64,000 nucleotides of DNA from Lysinibacillus pakistanensis (GCF_030123245.1 NZ_CP126101.1:1920501-1984500), one strand, 5' to 3'; numbered from the stretch's first letter, positions 52,928 through 62,962 are shown. Translations and numbers: made by a program. The notes: generated by a model not told the origin, from the sequence alone.

Positions 52928-53930
52928 GTGTCACATGATTTAAGGGTCGGTGAAATACAGGAGAAATATATTACGGAGCATGAAATTTGGCAACATCTTA
53001 ACAATTTCTATTATCGTTCATCGGTCGCAACTTCCTATAAATATGTATTTTTTAAAGCATTACTTGAAAACTTATATAATGTAGAGGATGAATTAACACT
53101 TAGCTATGATCAAATTTTTTACTCCTTCACCAATATTTATTGGAATTTAATCATTCATCATCAATTAGCGCAGTCACCTAATAAAAATAAACCAGCTCGT
53201 GCTCAAACCATTTTGCAAAAGTATGTAAATGACTATAGCGTTCCTTCAGAATGGCAATTTGATCAACTTGAAGATTCGTTACAGTTGAAAATTGTCCATG
53301 ATGTCAAACGTGACTGCAAGCAAAATGTGATTGGTGCATTTTACGGCGATACAGCAGGTGTATTCTATGCATTTGATATTAAACGGGCACAATTTCGTTT
53401 TAATCGTCCTGTTTATGAGTTTATGAAAAAATATCAGCGTGTCCTTATGAAATTAACAAACTATCATTTGGTAAAATATTTAGAGAAAGTGAATGAGGCA
53501 ACAAGCACAATGGCTTTGCTTTCCAAGATTGAGGTGATTTCAAAGCGTAGTTCATTAGAAACCTTTTACAAGGTACTTACACAATTTGAACAAAATCGTT
53601 GTTTCTACTGTCATTGTGATTTATCATCCAGTCGCCGAAAAACACATGTGGACCATTTTATCCCATGGAGCTTCGTTCAAAATGATAATCTATGGAATCT
53701 AGTGTTAGCCTGCAATGATTGTAATTTACAGAAGAGTGATAAAATTGCCACTCGCTTCTATTTTAGAAACAGTGCTTATAAGAAATGATTATTTATCCTC
53801 AAACATAAACGAGCCTTTTTACTTTCGTACATATCAAAATACGAAACTGATCGATTTATATGATTACTCCATCATGAATGGATACACAACTTTATGGGAA
53901 CCAAAGGAGGTTATAAAGAAAAAGGTATAG
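52928..53930 (+). pseudogene. HNH endonuclease gene with a single-base frameshift
   Basis: The frame from the GTG at 52928 carries an N-terminal helical domain and an HNH nuclease core: CFYCHC (about 225), THVDHFIPW and LACNDCNLQKSDK. It then runs to a stop at 53788. In the adjacent frame the text continues naturally as KLPLASILETVLIRNDYL through to KEVIKKKV at 53930. The switch is at the four A of 53741-53744, so one extra A (biological or a sequencing error) truncates the C terminus. The nuclease motif is intact upstream of it, so a shortened protein might still be active. Confidence 0.8.
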
Positions 53931-54036
53931 AATACATGTATCTAGCTCAAGCAAAGGGAATTCATATTTTAAATGTTTGCTGCTCCACATTTTGAGATAT
54001 AATTTTAATGACAAATTAATAAATGGAGGGATGTAT

Positions 54037-54258
54037 ATGGCAGATATTAAATATGAAATCATTGAAACACTCGCTGTTTTATCAGAGGGGAATAAGGGCT
54101 GGAAGAAGGAGTTAAATCTAATTAGTTGGAATAGTAGAGAAGCCAAATTTGATATTCGAGATTGGTCAGAGGATCATACAAAAATGGGGAAGGGTGTTAC
54201 ACTTTCACCCGCTGAAATGAAGATCTTAGCAGAGACACTAACGAAATTAGACATATAA
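54037..54258 (+). CDS. ydbC: YdbC family protein (PC4-like)
   Basis: This 73-residue protein, with ADIKYEIIETLAVLSEGNKG, SWNSREAKFDIRDWS and KMGKGVTLSPAEM, matches the YdbC (DUF2128) family, which has a PC4-like fold; a Lactococcus member binds single-stranded DNA. GGAGGG lies 6 nt before the second of two in-frame ATGs, which is taken as the start. It is monocistronic with a strong terminator. A nucleic-acid chaperone role is inferred from the family. Confidence 0.88.
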   Translation: MADIKYEIIETLAVLSEGNKGWKKELNLISWNSREAKFDIRDWSEDHTKMGKGVTLSPAEMKILAETLTKLDI

Positions 54259-54260
54259 GC

Positions 54261-54300
54261 GAAGGAGCCGTGCCATGCGGCTACTTCGTTATTTTTTTTT
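54261..54300 (+). terminator. Terminator after ydbC
   Basis: GAAG-AGCCG pairs with CGGCT-CTTC around a 7-nt loop, followed by a run of nine T. Confidence 0.85.
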
Positions 54301-54556
54301 GACGAATGTTATGGAGTACATTTTAGATGAATGTGGCAATGTCTTTTAATGCAAGACAAGAGGAGCCATAAGCGGGTGCAGCTGCTAATAGCGATTAACA
54401 AATCATTTGCGTATTATTTATCTAAAGAAATCATAGGAGAATTTGATTACTTACCCATCATGTAAAAAGTTACAAAAAAAACATATTTATCGTAGTGTAC
54501 TACCTTTATACTAGAGATAACTATAGAACTAAAATGATATGAATGGGTGAAGGTAA

Positions 54557-56587
54557 ATGAAAAAACTACTGGGTAATCTAAGACTTTTTGCGAAAATTGG
54601 TATACTTATTCCCATCATCACTATATTTCTAGGTGGCATGTCCTTCATAAGTTATTTAAAAGCCTCCAATGAACTTGGAAACTCGATTGAACATGAGATG
54701 TCATTATTAGCTGATGATGTGTCTAATTCTGTTGAAAATAAATTACATGCACATAATCAACTTATCTATAGTGCTAAATCTGCGATAGAAACTGCAGATA
54801 ATAGCATGTCAAGAGAACAATTTACTCGTTTTGCTGAGCAATTATTGCCATTAAATAAAGAAACCTATGGAATGGGTCTTTGGCTAGAAAAGGATGCTGC
54901 TAATGGAGAATTGTTTGGACCATATGCCTATAAAGATGGAGGAAATATTGTCTATACAGATGTTTATCAAGATCCAGCCTATGCTTTCCATCAGCAGGAA
55001 TGGTATAAAAATAGCTTGCAATCCAATGATATTATACATACAGAGCCTTTTTATGATGAAGCATTAGGAGAAATGTTTATTACTTTTGGGATTCAAGTTA
55101 AAAATGGTTCAACTCCAATTGGTGTTATCACTGGTGATTATGTACTTGAGTCTATCCAATCCATTGTTTCGGAGGTGAAAATACGAGAAAGTGGTTATGC
55201 ATTTGTTATCGATGATAAGGGAACATTTTTAACACATCCAGATGTGAAAAAGGTAAATCAAGAAACGGTTCAGGACTATTTAAAAATTCCTTTCGAACAA
55301 TTTGCTGGAGATAAAAAATTGATTCAAACAATGGTTGATGGTAAAGAATACACATTGCAATATAAACAAGTACAAGGAATGCCTTGGAAGCTTATTTTAA
55401 TTGTTCCGACAACTGAGCTATATAGTGAAGTACAAGCAATGCTATATCAACAAATTATTATTAGTATTATTCTTATCTGTGTAATATCCGTAATTATTTA
55501 TTTAATTGCACGCTATATTCGTCAGGAAGTGCGTACAATAAATGGCCATTTAGGCAATCTTGCTACAGGTGATTTAACCCAAAGAATGTCGATTAGTACA
55601 AGAGATGAATTTGGTGAGATGGCACAGTATTATAATGATTCAGTAGATGCATTAGGAACAATGATGAAGCAAATCGTAGCTGAAACAGATACAGTTGCTT
55701 CCACCGCTGAAGAACTGACAGCTAGTGTCCAAGAGGTTAATAAATCCGTCACAGAGGTAGCCGTCTCTATGCAGCATGTAGCAGAGAATACGAGTAAGCA
55801 ACAGACAGTTAGCGACCAACTAACTTCAGTCACATCGGTTTTAGGTGAGGATATGCATTTTGCTGTCAAAGCTTTAGATAGTGCCGTTCAGCAATCTGCA
55901 ACAACCTCTCAGATGGCAAGTGGAGGCTCCAAGCAAATTCGTGCCTTCGTAAATGAAATCGCTGAGTTGCATACACAGGTGGAAAATAGTGCAAATCTGA
56001 TAAGTAGCTTAAAAAATCAATCCATCCAAATCGAAAAGATGAGCGAACTGATTTCAACCATAACAGATCAAACAAATTTATTGTCCTTAAATGCAGCGAT
56101 TGAAGCAGCACGTGCAGGAGAAGCGGGGAAAGGCTTTGCAGTGGTTGCAGGGGAAGTAAAGGCATTGGCAACTCAAACAAGCCTTGCATCACAAGACATT
56201 GCCACTGTTGTTCGGACAATTCAAGAGCAAATCAATGAGGCTGTTTCGATGATGGAACAAAGTCGTAAAATTGCTCACCATGGCATTGATTCTGTACAAC
56301 AGGCTGGAAGCACCTTTGATACAATCAGCAGTGCGATTGAAGGCTTAAAACAAACGATTGAAATGACGAGTACCAATACATCAAATGCCTATGAAAAGCT
56401 TCATGACATGACTTCGAAGGTTCAAGAGATTTGTCAGCAAGCAATGGCGACAAATGATCATACATTAAATGTGTCAGCAATTACAGAGGAGCAAGCTTCT
56501 ACGATGAATGAAATGGCCATAGCTTCTGAGCAATTAGCACATCTGGCACAGGATCTTCAAGAGGAAACAGGTAAATTTACTATATAG
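54557..56587 (+). CDS. Methyl-accepting chemotaxis protein with double-Cache domain
   Basis: This 676-residue receptor has TM1 (about 14-33), a large extracytoplasmic dCache domain (about 40-290, with [29 protein letters not shown] and [18 protein letters not shown]), TM2 (about 297-319), HAMP, and the signalling bundle with tip [16 protein letters not shown] near residue 506. dCache receptors usually bind amino acids or carboxylates. It is monocistronic and ends in a clear terminator. Together with cheX and the other receptor it shows an active chemotaxis system. Confidence 0.93.
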   Translation: MKKLLGNLRLFAKIGILIPIITIFLGGMSFISYLKASNELGNSIEHEMSLLADDVSNSVENKLHAHNQLIYSAKSAIETADNSMSREQFTRFAEQLLPLNKETYGMGLWLEKDAANGELFGPYAYKDGGNIVYTDVYQDPAYAFHQQEWYKNSLQSNDIIHTEPFYDEALGEMFITFGIQVKNGSTPIGVITGDYVLESIQSIVSEVKIRESGYAFVIDDKGTFLTHPDVKKVNQETVQDYLKIPFEQFAGDKKLIQTMVDGKEYTLQYKQVQGMPWKLILIVPTTELYSEVQAMLYQQIIISIILICVISVIIYLIARYIRQEVRTINGHLGNLATGDLTQRMSISTRDEFGEMAQYYNDSVDALGTMMKQIVAETDTVASTAEELTASVQEVNKSVTEVAVSMQHVAENTSKQQTVSDQLTSVTSVLGEDMHFAVKALDSAVQQSATTSQMASGGSKQIRAFVNEIAELHTQVENSANLISSLKNQSIQIEKMSELISTITDQTNLLSLNAAIEAARAGEAGKGFAVVAGEVKALATQTSLASQDIATVVRTIQEQINEAVSMMEQSRKIAHHGIDSVQQAGSTFDTISSAIEGLKQTIEMTSTNTSNAYEKLHDMTSKVQEICQQAMATNDHTLNVSAITEEQASTMNEMAIASEQLAHLAQDLQEETGKFTI

Positions 56588-56593
56588 TAATTG

Positions 56594-56632
56594 AAAAGGC
56601 CATCGTCCAGTTATTAGGACGATAGCCTTTTC
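56594..56632 (+). terminator. Terminator after the dCache chemoreceptor
   Basis: AAAAGGC-ATCGTCC pairs with GGACGAT-GCCTTTT around a short loop, with T-rich flank. The 230 bp from here to 56864 hold no other gene I can support. Confidence 0.85.
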
Positions 56633-56864
56633 GCCTATAGAATTAGTTTTTTATTTGGAATTATAGTGATTTCCTTTTCAAGTAATAGGAGAAGACAATT
56701 CTAATAAACAAAGAACTTACTATAGATCGTGTTCTAGGCCTAGTAACAACCGTGTTGGATCACAGTGGCTTGTATAAATAAAGGCATGTTAAATGGTATT
56801 ATAATGATAGATAGGTAAATTTGTAAAAAAGCTAAATATGAAATTGAGAAGGGATGTATTATAA

Positions 56865-57303
56865 TTGGAAATTAGAAAGCCGAACAACTTAGAATTAGAA
56901 GAAATTATAGCTCTTTCACCACAAGCTTTATTTGATGGTACACTGGGTGGAGTAAGAGCAAATAAAGAAAAAGTTTTAAACCTTATAGAACCTCTTCTAA
57001 AAAAAAGGGTGCTATTATTTGATAGCAACAGACAATAATGAGTTAATGGGATGGATTTTGATTGGGGAAAATAAAGACCAATTTACGGAACAATTAAACG
57101 GGTTTATTTATGAGCTATTTGTAAAAGAAACATTTAGAGGAAGAGGTATTTCCAAAGAATTAATGAATGTTGCCATTGAACAATTGAGACAAGAAGGATA
57201 TTCTGAAGCCAGACTTAGTGCTTACGTAGGGAATAATGCAATCAAGCTATATGAAAAAATGGGATTTAGTTTAAGAACAGTAAGTATGAAATTACAGTTA
57301 TAG
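56865..57303 (+). pseudogene. GNAT acetyltransferase gene with a homopolymer frameshift
   Basis: A TTG frame encodes EIRKPNNLELEEIIALSP through to LIEPLLKK, then shifts. The adjacent frame resumes as GCYYLIATDNNELMGWILIG and includes the acetyl-CoA loop TFRGRGISKELM and NAIKLYEKMGF. The switch is in the run of eight A at 56999-57006; with seven A the reading would be continuous as one GNAT domain of about 145 residues. The substrate is unknown. The change may be a real inactivation, slippage-tuned expression or a sequencing error. Confidence 0.8.
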
Positions 57304-57339
57304 AAGACCTTATTTAAACAAAAAATGACAAATGACCAG

Positions 57340-57372
57340 GACTCACCCCTGTCAAGTAGACAGTTTTAAAAA
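57340..57372. other. Probable end of an IS3-family element
   Basis: GGACTCACCCCTGTCAAG followed by TAGACAGTTTT lies just outside the transposase stop codon, as the terminal repeat of IS3-type elements does. No matching second end was found in the window. Confidence 0.5.
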
Positions 57373-57375
57373 AGA

Positions 57376-57500
57376 CTAGGTAGCCATCTGGTGTCGATAT
57401 TCTATTGGTGCCAGACGGTTGAGCGGTTTTTTGAAGTGTGAGAAAAACGATTCAATGCAGGTATTATCATCGCAGTTTCCTTTGCGGGAATGGCTACCGC
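57376..57500 (-). pseudogene. C-terminal fragment of an IS3-family transposase
   Basis: The minus strand reads SHSRKGNCDDNTCIESFFSH then FKKPLNRLAPIEYRHQMAT and a stop. This is the end of the DDE integrase domain of IS3 OrfB proteins, including the glutamate of the catalytic triad (CIESFF). Everything upstream is missing; it joins directly to an IS110 fragment. Confidence 0.8.
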
Positions 57501-57660
57501 CGATACCGAACTAATTCTCGCAATTCACATTAGGTGCGATCTGGAATGAAGCTAGCTTTGAGTAATCCGTGATGAAGTAACTTGGCGCTCCATTCCGCAT
57601 CTTTAACATCCGTCTTACGACAAGGAGCCGCTTTGATTGCCTTCCAGTGTTTATAATGCA
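57490..57660 (-). pseudogene. Internal fragment of an IS110-family transposase
   Basis: The minus strand reads CRKTDVKDAEWSAKLLHHGL then LKASFIPDRT, a stop, and CELRELVRYRR. This is the N-terminal DEDD domain of IS110 transposases (usual form GRKTDVKDAEW). It is degenerate and truncated at both ends, fused to the IS3 fragment, so two elements inserted and decayed here. Confidence 0.75.
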
Positions 57661-57709
57661 TGCAGGAATCGAATCTTTATGAGTATCTATATTATTTTGG
57701 GCAAAAGAA

Positions 57710-57748
57710 AAACAGCTCTCACAGTTCATAGTGAGTAGCTGTTTTTTG
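57710..57748. terminator. Rho-independent terminator-like hairpin
   Basis: AAAACAGCT and CTCAC pair with GTGAG and AGCTGTTTTTT. Orientation is unclear because no intact gene ends here. Confidence 0.55.
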
Positions 57749-57875
57749 CTATGTTTAATCTTTATTATGCTTTATCCTGCGCAATGCTTTATAATTTAAA
57801 TGTCAACTAAGCCTTGATATATAAGGCTATATAGCTTGTTTTGTATATCTCTTTGTACCCTTAAATTAATGAGTA

Positions 57876-59120
57876 TTATCTAAATTTAAATGCTTCAAAG
57901 TCTATTGTGATATCGTTATTATGGGATTTCAATTGCTTAGTAAAATGCTTGACCATTTTTTCAGGACCACATAGATAAACTTTGGTATTTGCTGGTACAT
58001 GATAATTTTCAAATGACAGCCTGTCCATTTGGGTAGTATCAATAAAATATACTTTAAAATGCTGGTTAGTCCATGCATACCCTTGTAAAAAGTCTTTATA
58101 GATAGCATTGTCCTCACCCCGGTATGTGTAAAATAATTCGATAGGACGATTAATGGGCTGTGCTTGCAAATAAGATAAAAAAGGAGTAATACCGATGCCG
58201 CCTGCAATCCAAATTTGTGATTGTGGCCCTTTTTCAAAATTTAATTGCCCGTACGGCCCATTAAGTGCAACAGCCGTATTTATTTTTATTGAGTGATAAA
58301 CTTGGTGTGTAAAATCTCCAAGTACCTTTATGGTAACGAAAATTTTTTCACCATTTCCGCTAGAAATTGAAAAAGGATGTGGTGCCTTTTCTAGCCCATC
58401 TTGAAAAAATTTTATAAAAACAAATTGACCGTATTGATAGGGAATTTTTTTATCAAGCGTTATCTCGAGCTCAATTGCATTCTTGCCCATTTGTTGAATG
58501 CTTGTAATTTTACCTTTGTATTTAAAAAACATATCCTGATACATCGTTAGCATATATAATGCCGACATAAATCCTATAGTTGTCGTAATGGCAGTGAAAA
58601 TGCCTAAAGGTGTAGGTTGTAGTAAGTCATATTTGCTAGAAAAATATGCATGATATATTCCGAAAGTATAGGGAATAAGCATGAATCGATGAATAACGCG
58701 CCAGTGTTCATATTTTAGAAATTTTGCAAGCAAGGCTATTAAAATAAGGGCGATAAAGCCATATTGTCCAAGCTCCCCAAGCTCTTTTGAAAATTCACTA
58801 AGAGAAGTTTCAAACCCTTTATCCATTTCTGGAACCCTTTCCTGCAGCTGTCCATGTAAAATCACCAATGCCAGTGAAATAATAGCCATATATTTATGGT
58901 AGCGATAGACATTTTCTAGACCATGAAACCACCGATCTAACATTTTCATTCTAGTTGATAATAAAAAAACAACAAAGAAACCTGTAATTGCCAAGCCACC
59001 AATCATGTGACTAAGTTTATCCAAGGAATGGAGTGGCTCTACTGGTATCGCAAAAAACCAAAGTAAAGAGCTGGTTCCCATAATAAGTATAATAAATATA
59101 ATCCCTCTAATTGATTTCAT
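57876..59120 (-). CDS. Ferric-reductase-like transmembrane flavoprotein
   Basis: This 414-residue protein has about six N-terminal TM helices with haem-ligand-type histidines (HKYMAIISLALVILHGQ and HWRVIHRFMLIPYTFGIYHAY), then a FAD-binding domain (QYGQFVFIKFF, APHPFSISS) and an NAD-binding domain (WIAGGIGITPFLSYLQ, VYLCGPEKM). It should pass electrons from NAD(P)H through FAD and haem across the membrane to iron or another acceptor. The ATG follows GGAGG by 6 nt; twelve upstream codons are rejected. It is monocistronic. Confidence 0.88.
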   Translation of the reverse strand: MKSIRGIIFIILIMGTSSLLWFFAIPVEPLHSLDKLSHMIGGLAITGFFVVFLLSTRMKMLDRWFHGLENVYRYHKYMAIISLALVILHGQLQERVPEMDKGFETSLSEFSKELGELGQYGFIALILIALLAKFLKYEHWRVIHRFMLIPYTFGIYHAYFSSKYDLLQPTPLGIFTAITTTIGFMSALYMLTMYQDMFFKYKGKITSIQQMGKNAIELEITLDKKIPYQYGQFVFIKFFQDGLEKAPHPFSISSGNGEKIFVTIKVLGDFTHQVYHSIKINTAVALNGPYGQLNFEKGPQSQIWIAGGIGITPFLSYLQAQPINRPIELFYTYRGEDNAIYKDFLQGYAWTNQHFKVYFIDTTQMDRLSFENYHVPANTKVYLCGPEKMVKHFTKQLKSHNNDITIDFEAFKFR

Positions 59121-59350
59121 AAATAACCTCCAGTCCTTATTTTTATCGAAAATCATCCTATATATACAATAAATTCCTAAAATGGTTGTGAAAATGAAGT
59201 TCTACACAATTTGGAGCCAGTCCTTATGTTTTTACTTTTCTTTCTAACTGGAAAAAGGGAGTGTATGTTCGGAATATATGTTCCTTTTTGAGGGAAGGTA
59301 TGTTAAATTAAGAAGGATCAATCATAAAAGACATGAGAGGGGAAGTTCTT

Positions 59351-59839
59351 ATGCAAGGGAATACTCATATTGTTGGGGGCATTACTGCTAGCCTAGCCTT
59401 TGCGCAAATTTCGAATGATAATCCGCTACTTTTGGTAGGAGCAGGTATTATTGGTGCGTTACTTCCAGATATATGCCATAGCGGCAGCAAAATCGGAAGA
59501 AAGTTTCCCATCATTTCAAAAATGGTTAATAAGTTGTTTGGACATCGTTCCTTTACACATAGTTTACTTTTTTTAATTTTAATGGTGATGGTGCTACATA
59601 CTTTAGTTCCTTTTAAAGCGATTTCAATAGGAATTTTATTAGGAATGGCAAGTCATATTTTTCTGGATATGTGGACAAAAAAGGGTGTTAAATTGTTTTT
59701 TCCAGTATCTATTTCTGTCCGTTTCCCACTAACAACCAGAACAGGCAGTAAAGTTGAAAAAGTAGTATTTATGTTGTTAACTTTGCTTTCTGTGTATTTT
59801 AGTTATGAATTAATAGTTAATCTACTGGGTACCTTATAA
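59351..59839 (+). CDS. Membrane-bound metal-dependent hydrolase, YdjM/DUF457 family
   Basis: This 162-residue protein starts MQGNTHIVGGITASLAFAQ and has four or so TM helices with the family's conserved polar residues (LLPDICHSGSKIGR, HRSFTHSLLFL and ASHIFLDMWTKKGVKLFFP). The His/Asp set suggests a metal site. The substrate is unknown. GAGGGGAAG precedes the ATG; six more upstream codons are rejected. It has its own terminator. Confidence 0.88.
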   Translation: MQGNTHIVGGITASLAFAQISNDNPLLLVGAGIIGALLPDICHSGSKIGRKFPIISKMVNKLFGHRSFTHSLLFLILMVMVLHTLVPFKAISIGILLGMASHIFLDMWTKKGVKLFFPVSISVRFPLTTRTGSKVEKVVFMLLTLLSVYFSYELIVNLLGTL

Positions 59840-59844
59840 GCAAT

Positions 59845-59884
59845 AAAACCCGTGTAAGAGAATATTCTCATACTCGGGTTCTTT
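59845..59884. terminator. Bidirectional terminator
   Basis: AACCCG and TAAGAGAATATTCTCATA with CGGGTT form a long stem between two convergent genes. Confidence 0.8.
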
Positions 59885-59896
59885 GAATCAGCTACA

Positions 59897-60718
59897 TTAT
59901 TCAGCCTGTACCTCTTCTACCGTTTTTTCGACTTCTGCTCGTGTCATTTTTTCGCGGCCATCCTTCATCGCCTTCAAAGTTTTATGAGCAAGTGCTAGTG
60001 GTAAACGGCAGAATAAAAGTACTGTCCGTTTATTGATATCCTTCATATAAAGATCAGCTTTCGCAAGGTTTTCCTCTGCGTATGCAAATAAATCCTCTCG
60101 TGTCCAGTCATCTGGAACAAAGCTTACGCCACGCTCATCCATATCCTCGTGCTGATTACGTAAAATATTCACAGCCTGGAGACCTCGTCCGTAGCCAATA
60201 GCTAAATCGCGATCTGTTTGAATATCTGCACCCCACGCCCAAAGCTCAGACAACATTGTACCAACAAGCCCTGCCACATAGTATGTATAATCATCTAAAT
60301 CCTCACGAGTGTGTACTTGCCAGTTTGCTTTTGCCCATTTGGCCATCCCAAAAGACATCTCGCTCGTAGATGCTTGGACAATTTTTCGTGAGCCTTCAGG
60401 GCAGAAAGTTAGCCAGTCTGCTAAGCGAAGAGATACTTCAGGTAGCTGATCAGCATATGGTGCTAATAATGTTTCATATGCTTCAGCATCAAATGATTCC
60501 TTTAATAATTCACTTGTTGCAGTTAGTAAATCAAATTTTACATCATTTGAAAGCCTTTCATGGTCTTCAATTTCATCAATAGCACGCATAGCTAAATAGG
60601 CAGCAGCCACTGACATTTTCAAATCGTTTTTTAAAAAAGTAATCGGTATATAAAAAGTGCGGCTAGTTTCCTTTAAAACCTGCATCGCTTCTTTATAAAG
60701 TGTTTTTTGATCTTTCAC
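59897..60718 (-). CDS. Squalene/phytoene synthase-family protein, YisP-like
   Basis: This 273-residue all-helical isoprenoid-synthase fold protein has a first aspartate-rich motif, RAIDEIEDH (near 54), that is intact. The second reads NILRNQHEDMDERG, where the usual first Asp of DxxxD is replaced by Asn. B. subtilis YisP is a relative of this family that acts as a farnesyl diphosphate phosphatase rather than a synthase. No carotenoid or squalene genes are nearby, which supports a YisP-like role (inference). The GTG start follows GGAGGAATA; ten further upstream codons are rejected. Confidence 0.85.
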   Translation of the reverse strand: MKDQKTLYKEAMQVLKETSRTFYIPITFLKNDLKMSVAAAYLAMRAIDEIEDHERLSNDVKFDLLTATSELLKESFDAEAYETLLAPYADQLPEVSLRLADWLTFCPEGSRKIVQASTSEMSFGMAKWAKANWQVHTREDLDDYTYYVAGLVGTMLSELWAWGADIQTDRDLAIGYGRGLQAVNILRNQHEDMDERGVSFVPDDWTREDLFAYAEENLAKADLYMKDINKRTVLLFCRLPLALAHKTLKAMKDGREKMTRAEVEKTVEEVQAE

Positions 60719-60817
60719 TACTATTCCTCCGTTCACATGGTCACACATCTATAGTATATCGTATCGCAAATGTGAGGAAAGATAAAACACATTGTTTAAT
60801 TTTCTAGTCATATTCTT

Positions 60818-60831
60818 TGAAAACGCTTAAA
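60818..60831. promoter_or_regulatory. Candidate cre (CcpA) site
   Basis: TGAAAACGCTTAAA differs from the catabolite-repression consensus at one conserved position. It lies between the divergent YisP-like and SDR genes. Confidence 0.4.
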
Positions 60832-60938
60832 AAAGATGATAAGGTTTAATAGTAAACTATTTAGCCCTATACATTATTTTATCAAAATAATGGCTGGACT
60901 TATGCGATACAAAATATGACATAGAGGGAGTTTTATTT

Positions 60939-61673
60939 ATGGGACGTTTAGATAACAAAATTGCAATTATTACAGGTGGCGCATCAGGTATGGGTGCTGC
61001 AATGGCAAAATTGTTTGCTGAAGAAGGAGCTACAGTTATTGCTGCTGATATTAACGAAGAAAACCTAGCAAAAATTTCTGAGCTAGAGCATGTAGAGGGA
61101 ATGAAATTAGACGTTTCGTCAGATGAAAACTGGGCAGAGGTAACGAAAGCAGTCATCGATAAATACGGACGTATTGATATTTTAATTAATAATGCTGGTA
61201 TTTCATCTGAAAAGGGTCCTGACCAAATTTCGCAAGCAGACTGGACAATTATGCATAATATCAATGCTTTTGGTCCATTCTTAGGCATTAAACATGCTTC
61301 AAACTATATGAAAATAGCAGAAAAAGGTTCTATTGTTAATACATCTTCCTACACAGCAATTATTGGTGCAGGCATGAATGCTTATACAGCATCTAAAGGA
61401 TCACTCCGCGCAATTGCTCGTGCAGCAGCTGCTGAATTAGGAGCTTTTAACATCCGCGTAAACACTGTTTTCCCAGGTGTAATCGAAACGCCAATGACAG
61501 CTAAATTATCTGAAGCAAAAGAAGCGATGGATATGCTTGTACAAGCTACACCAATGGGTAGACTTGGGCAACCGGAAGAAGTTGCTAACGCTATTTTATT
61601 CCTTGCATCAGATGAGGCATCTTATATTACTGGTGCTGAACTAGTGATTGATGGTGGGTATTCAGCTCGTTAA
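60939..61673 (+). CDS. Short-chain dehydrogenase/reductase
   Basis: This 244-residue classical SDR has the cofactor motif TGGASGMG (residues 13-20), structural NNAG, catalytic Ser in NTSSYTA, and YTASK as the catalytic Tyr/Lys. The acidic residue after the second strand (ADIN) favours NAD. It ends GAELVIDGGYSAR as usual for cyclopentanol- or 3-oxoacyl-type members. GAGGGAG precedes the ATG. It is monocistronic; the substrate is unknown. Confidence 0.92.
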   Translation: MGRLDNKIAIITGGASGMGAAMAKLFAEEGATVIAADINEENLAKISELEHVEGMKLDVSSDENWAEVTKAVIDKYGRIDILINNAGISSEKGPDQISQADWTIMHNINAFGPFLGIKHASNYMKIAEKGSIVNTSSYTAIIGAGMNAYTASKGSLRAIARAAAAELGAFNIRVNTVFPGVIETPMTAKLSEAKEAMDMLVQATPMGRLGQPEEVANAILFLASDEASYITGAELVIDGGYSAR

Positions 61674-61689
61674 TAATATTTGAAAAAAA

Positions 61690-61734
61690 GAAAGTGGAAA
61701 TGTGTGTGTTTATTCATACATTTTCACTTTTTTT
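61690..61734 (+). terminator. Terminator after the SDR gene
   Basis: AAAGTG-AAATGT pairs with ACATTT-CACTTT, followed by TTTT. Confidence 0.8.
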
Positions 61735-62114
61735 GTTCTTTTAATAGAAAAATGATAAAGTAATAAAAATGCTTTCGCAATAAAGATGAAAAATAGAAGT
61801 ATTTTGATATTTTTCGTGTTTTTTTCATGAAAGTTTGCTAAGTTATTGCACAATCATTTCAACAGCGTTAAAGTTTAGAAAGGGCAAATAAACAATTACG
61901 TGGAACAAAAATGGTAACTGTATTTTTGCTGGTGATATTAATAGAAGATACGTCAGGATTTTGACACTATAACTCCTTGCAAAATCCAATGACAACGTGG
62001 GGGCATGAACTTTATTCAGCAGGCATTTAAACGCATCCTGAATAAAAGCAAAATCTAGTATATATCTCACCGTTTAAATAGAGATTGTACTGAATAAAGT
62101 TAAAGGAGAATGGT
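61735..62114. other. 380-bp gap before coaW, with a hairpin at 62011-62046
   Basis: TTTATTCAG pairs with CTGAATAAA about 70 bp before coaW, without a T-tract. A 75-codon open frame on the minus strand (61843-62070) has no ribosome site and is not accepted. Nothing else was seen. Confidence 0.4.
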
Positions 62115-62951
62115 ATGCCAAAGGCTATAGGTATTGATGCAGGCGGCACATTGACAAAAGTTGCATATTTAGATAAGCACAATGAGCTTGTTTTAACAAC
62201 TTTTCCGTCAAATGATTTGTTGGCTGTAAAGGATTGGATTATTAAACATCCAGATATTGAGGATATTGGTGTTACGGGAGGGCGTACGGAGCAATTACTG
62301 GAAGTCATAAAGGCAATGAAATCGATTCATTATATAGTAGAATTTGAAGCTACATTGAAAGGTGTTCGATTTTTGCTACATAAAGAAGGCTATTTTTTCG
62401 AGCGTAGTATGATCACGAATATTGGTACTGGGACTTCAATTCATTATATGGAAGGCAATACGCATATTCGTGTTGGTGGAACAGGTATTGGCGGCGGAAC
62501 TTTAATTGGATTGTCAGCGCTTACAACGGGTATTACAGATTACAATGAAATAAGAGAAATGAGTTCACATGGTAATCGGGAGTCTATTGATTTACTAGTT
62601 AAAGACATCTATCAAGGGATGGATACACCAATTGATGGACATTTAACAGCTAGTAATTTTGGGAAGGTCGGTATTACTGAGTTTGTCAATCATCCAGCAG
62701 AAGATATTATTGCTACTGTACAAGGCCTTGTAGGAGAGGTGATTACAACACTTAGTATACAATATGCTGAAGAGAAAAATGCACAACATATTGTTTATAT
62801 TGGCTCTACCTTAAGCAATAACGATCATCTGGCTCGCGTAATTGCCAATTATACACGTACAAAAAAACATATACCCGTTTTTATAAATGACCACGGTTTT
62901 TCTGGGGCAGTTGGAGCCTTACTAAATATATCTGAATATACAATTGTCTAA
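62115..62951 (+). CDS. coaW: Type II pantothenate kinase
   Basis: This 278-residue kinase phosphorylates pantothenate in the first step of CoA synthesis. It has the ASKHA-fold phosphate loop GIDAGGTLTKVAY at the N terminus, GVTGGRTEQL, the NIGTGTSIHYM segment and GGTGIGGGTLIGLSALTTG, which identify the eukaryote-like type II class found in staphylococci and bacilli. AAGGAGAA precedes the ATG. This class is usually insensitive to CoA feedback in Staphylococcus. It is monocistronic with a strong terminator. Confidence 0.93.
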   Translation: MPKAIGIDAGGTLTKVAYLDKHNELVLTTFPSNDLLAVKDWIIKHPDIEDIGVTGGRTEQLLEVIKAMKSIHYIVEFEATLKGVRFLLHKEGYFFERSMITNIGTGTSIHYMEGNTHIRVGGTGIGGGTLIGLSALTTGITDYNEIREMSSHGNRESIDLLVKDIYQGMDTPIDGHLTASNFGKVGITEFVNHPAEDIIATVQGLVGEVITTLSIQYAEEKNAQHIVYIGSTLSNNDHLARVIANYTRTKKHIPVFINDHGFSGAVGALLNISEYTIV

Positions 62952-62962
62952 AGGGCAAAAAG

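Noticed and set aside
61843..62070. 75-codon minus-strand frame before coaW
   Set aside because: No ribosome site, composition of random AT-rich DNA.
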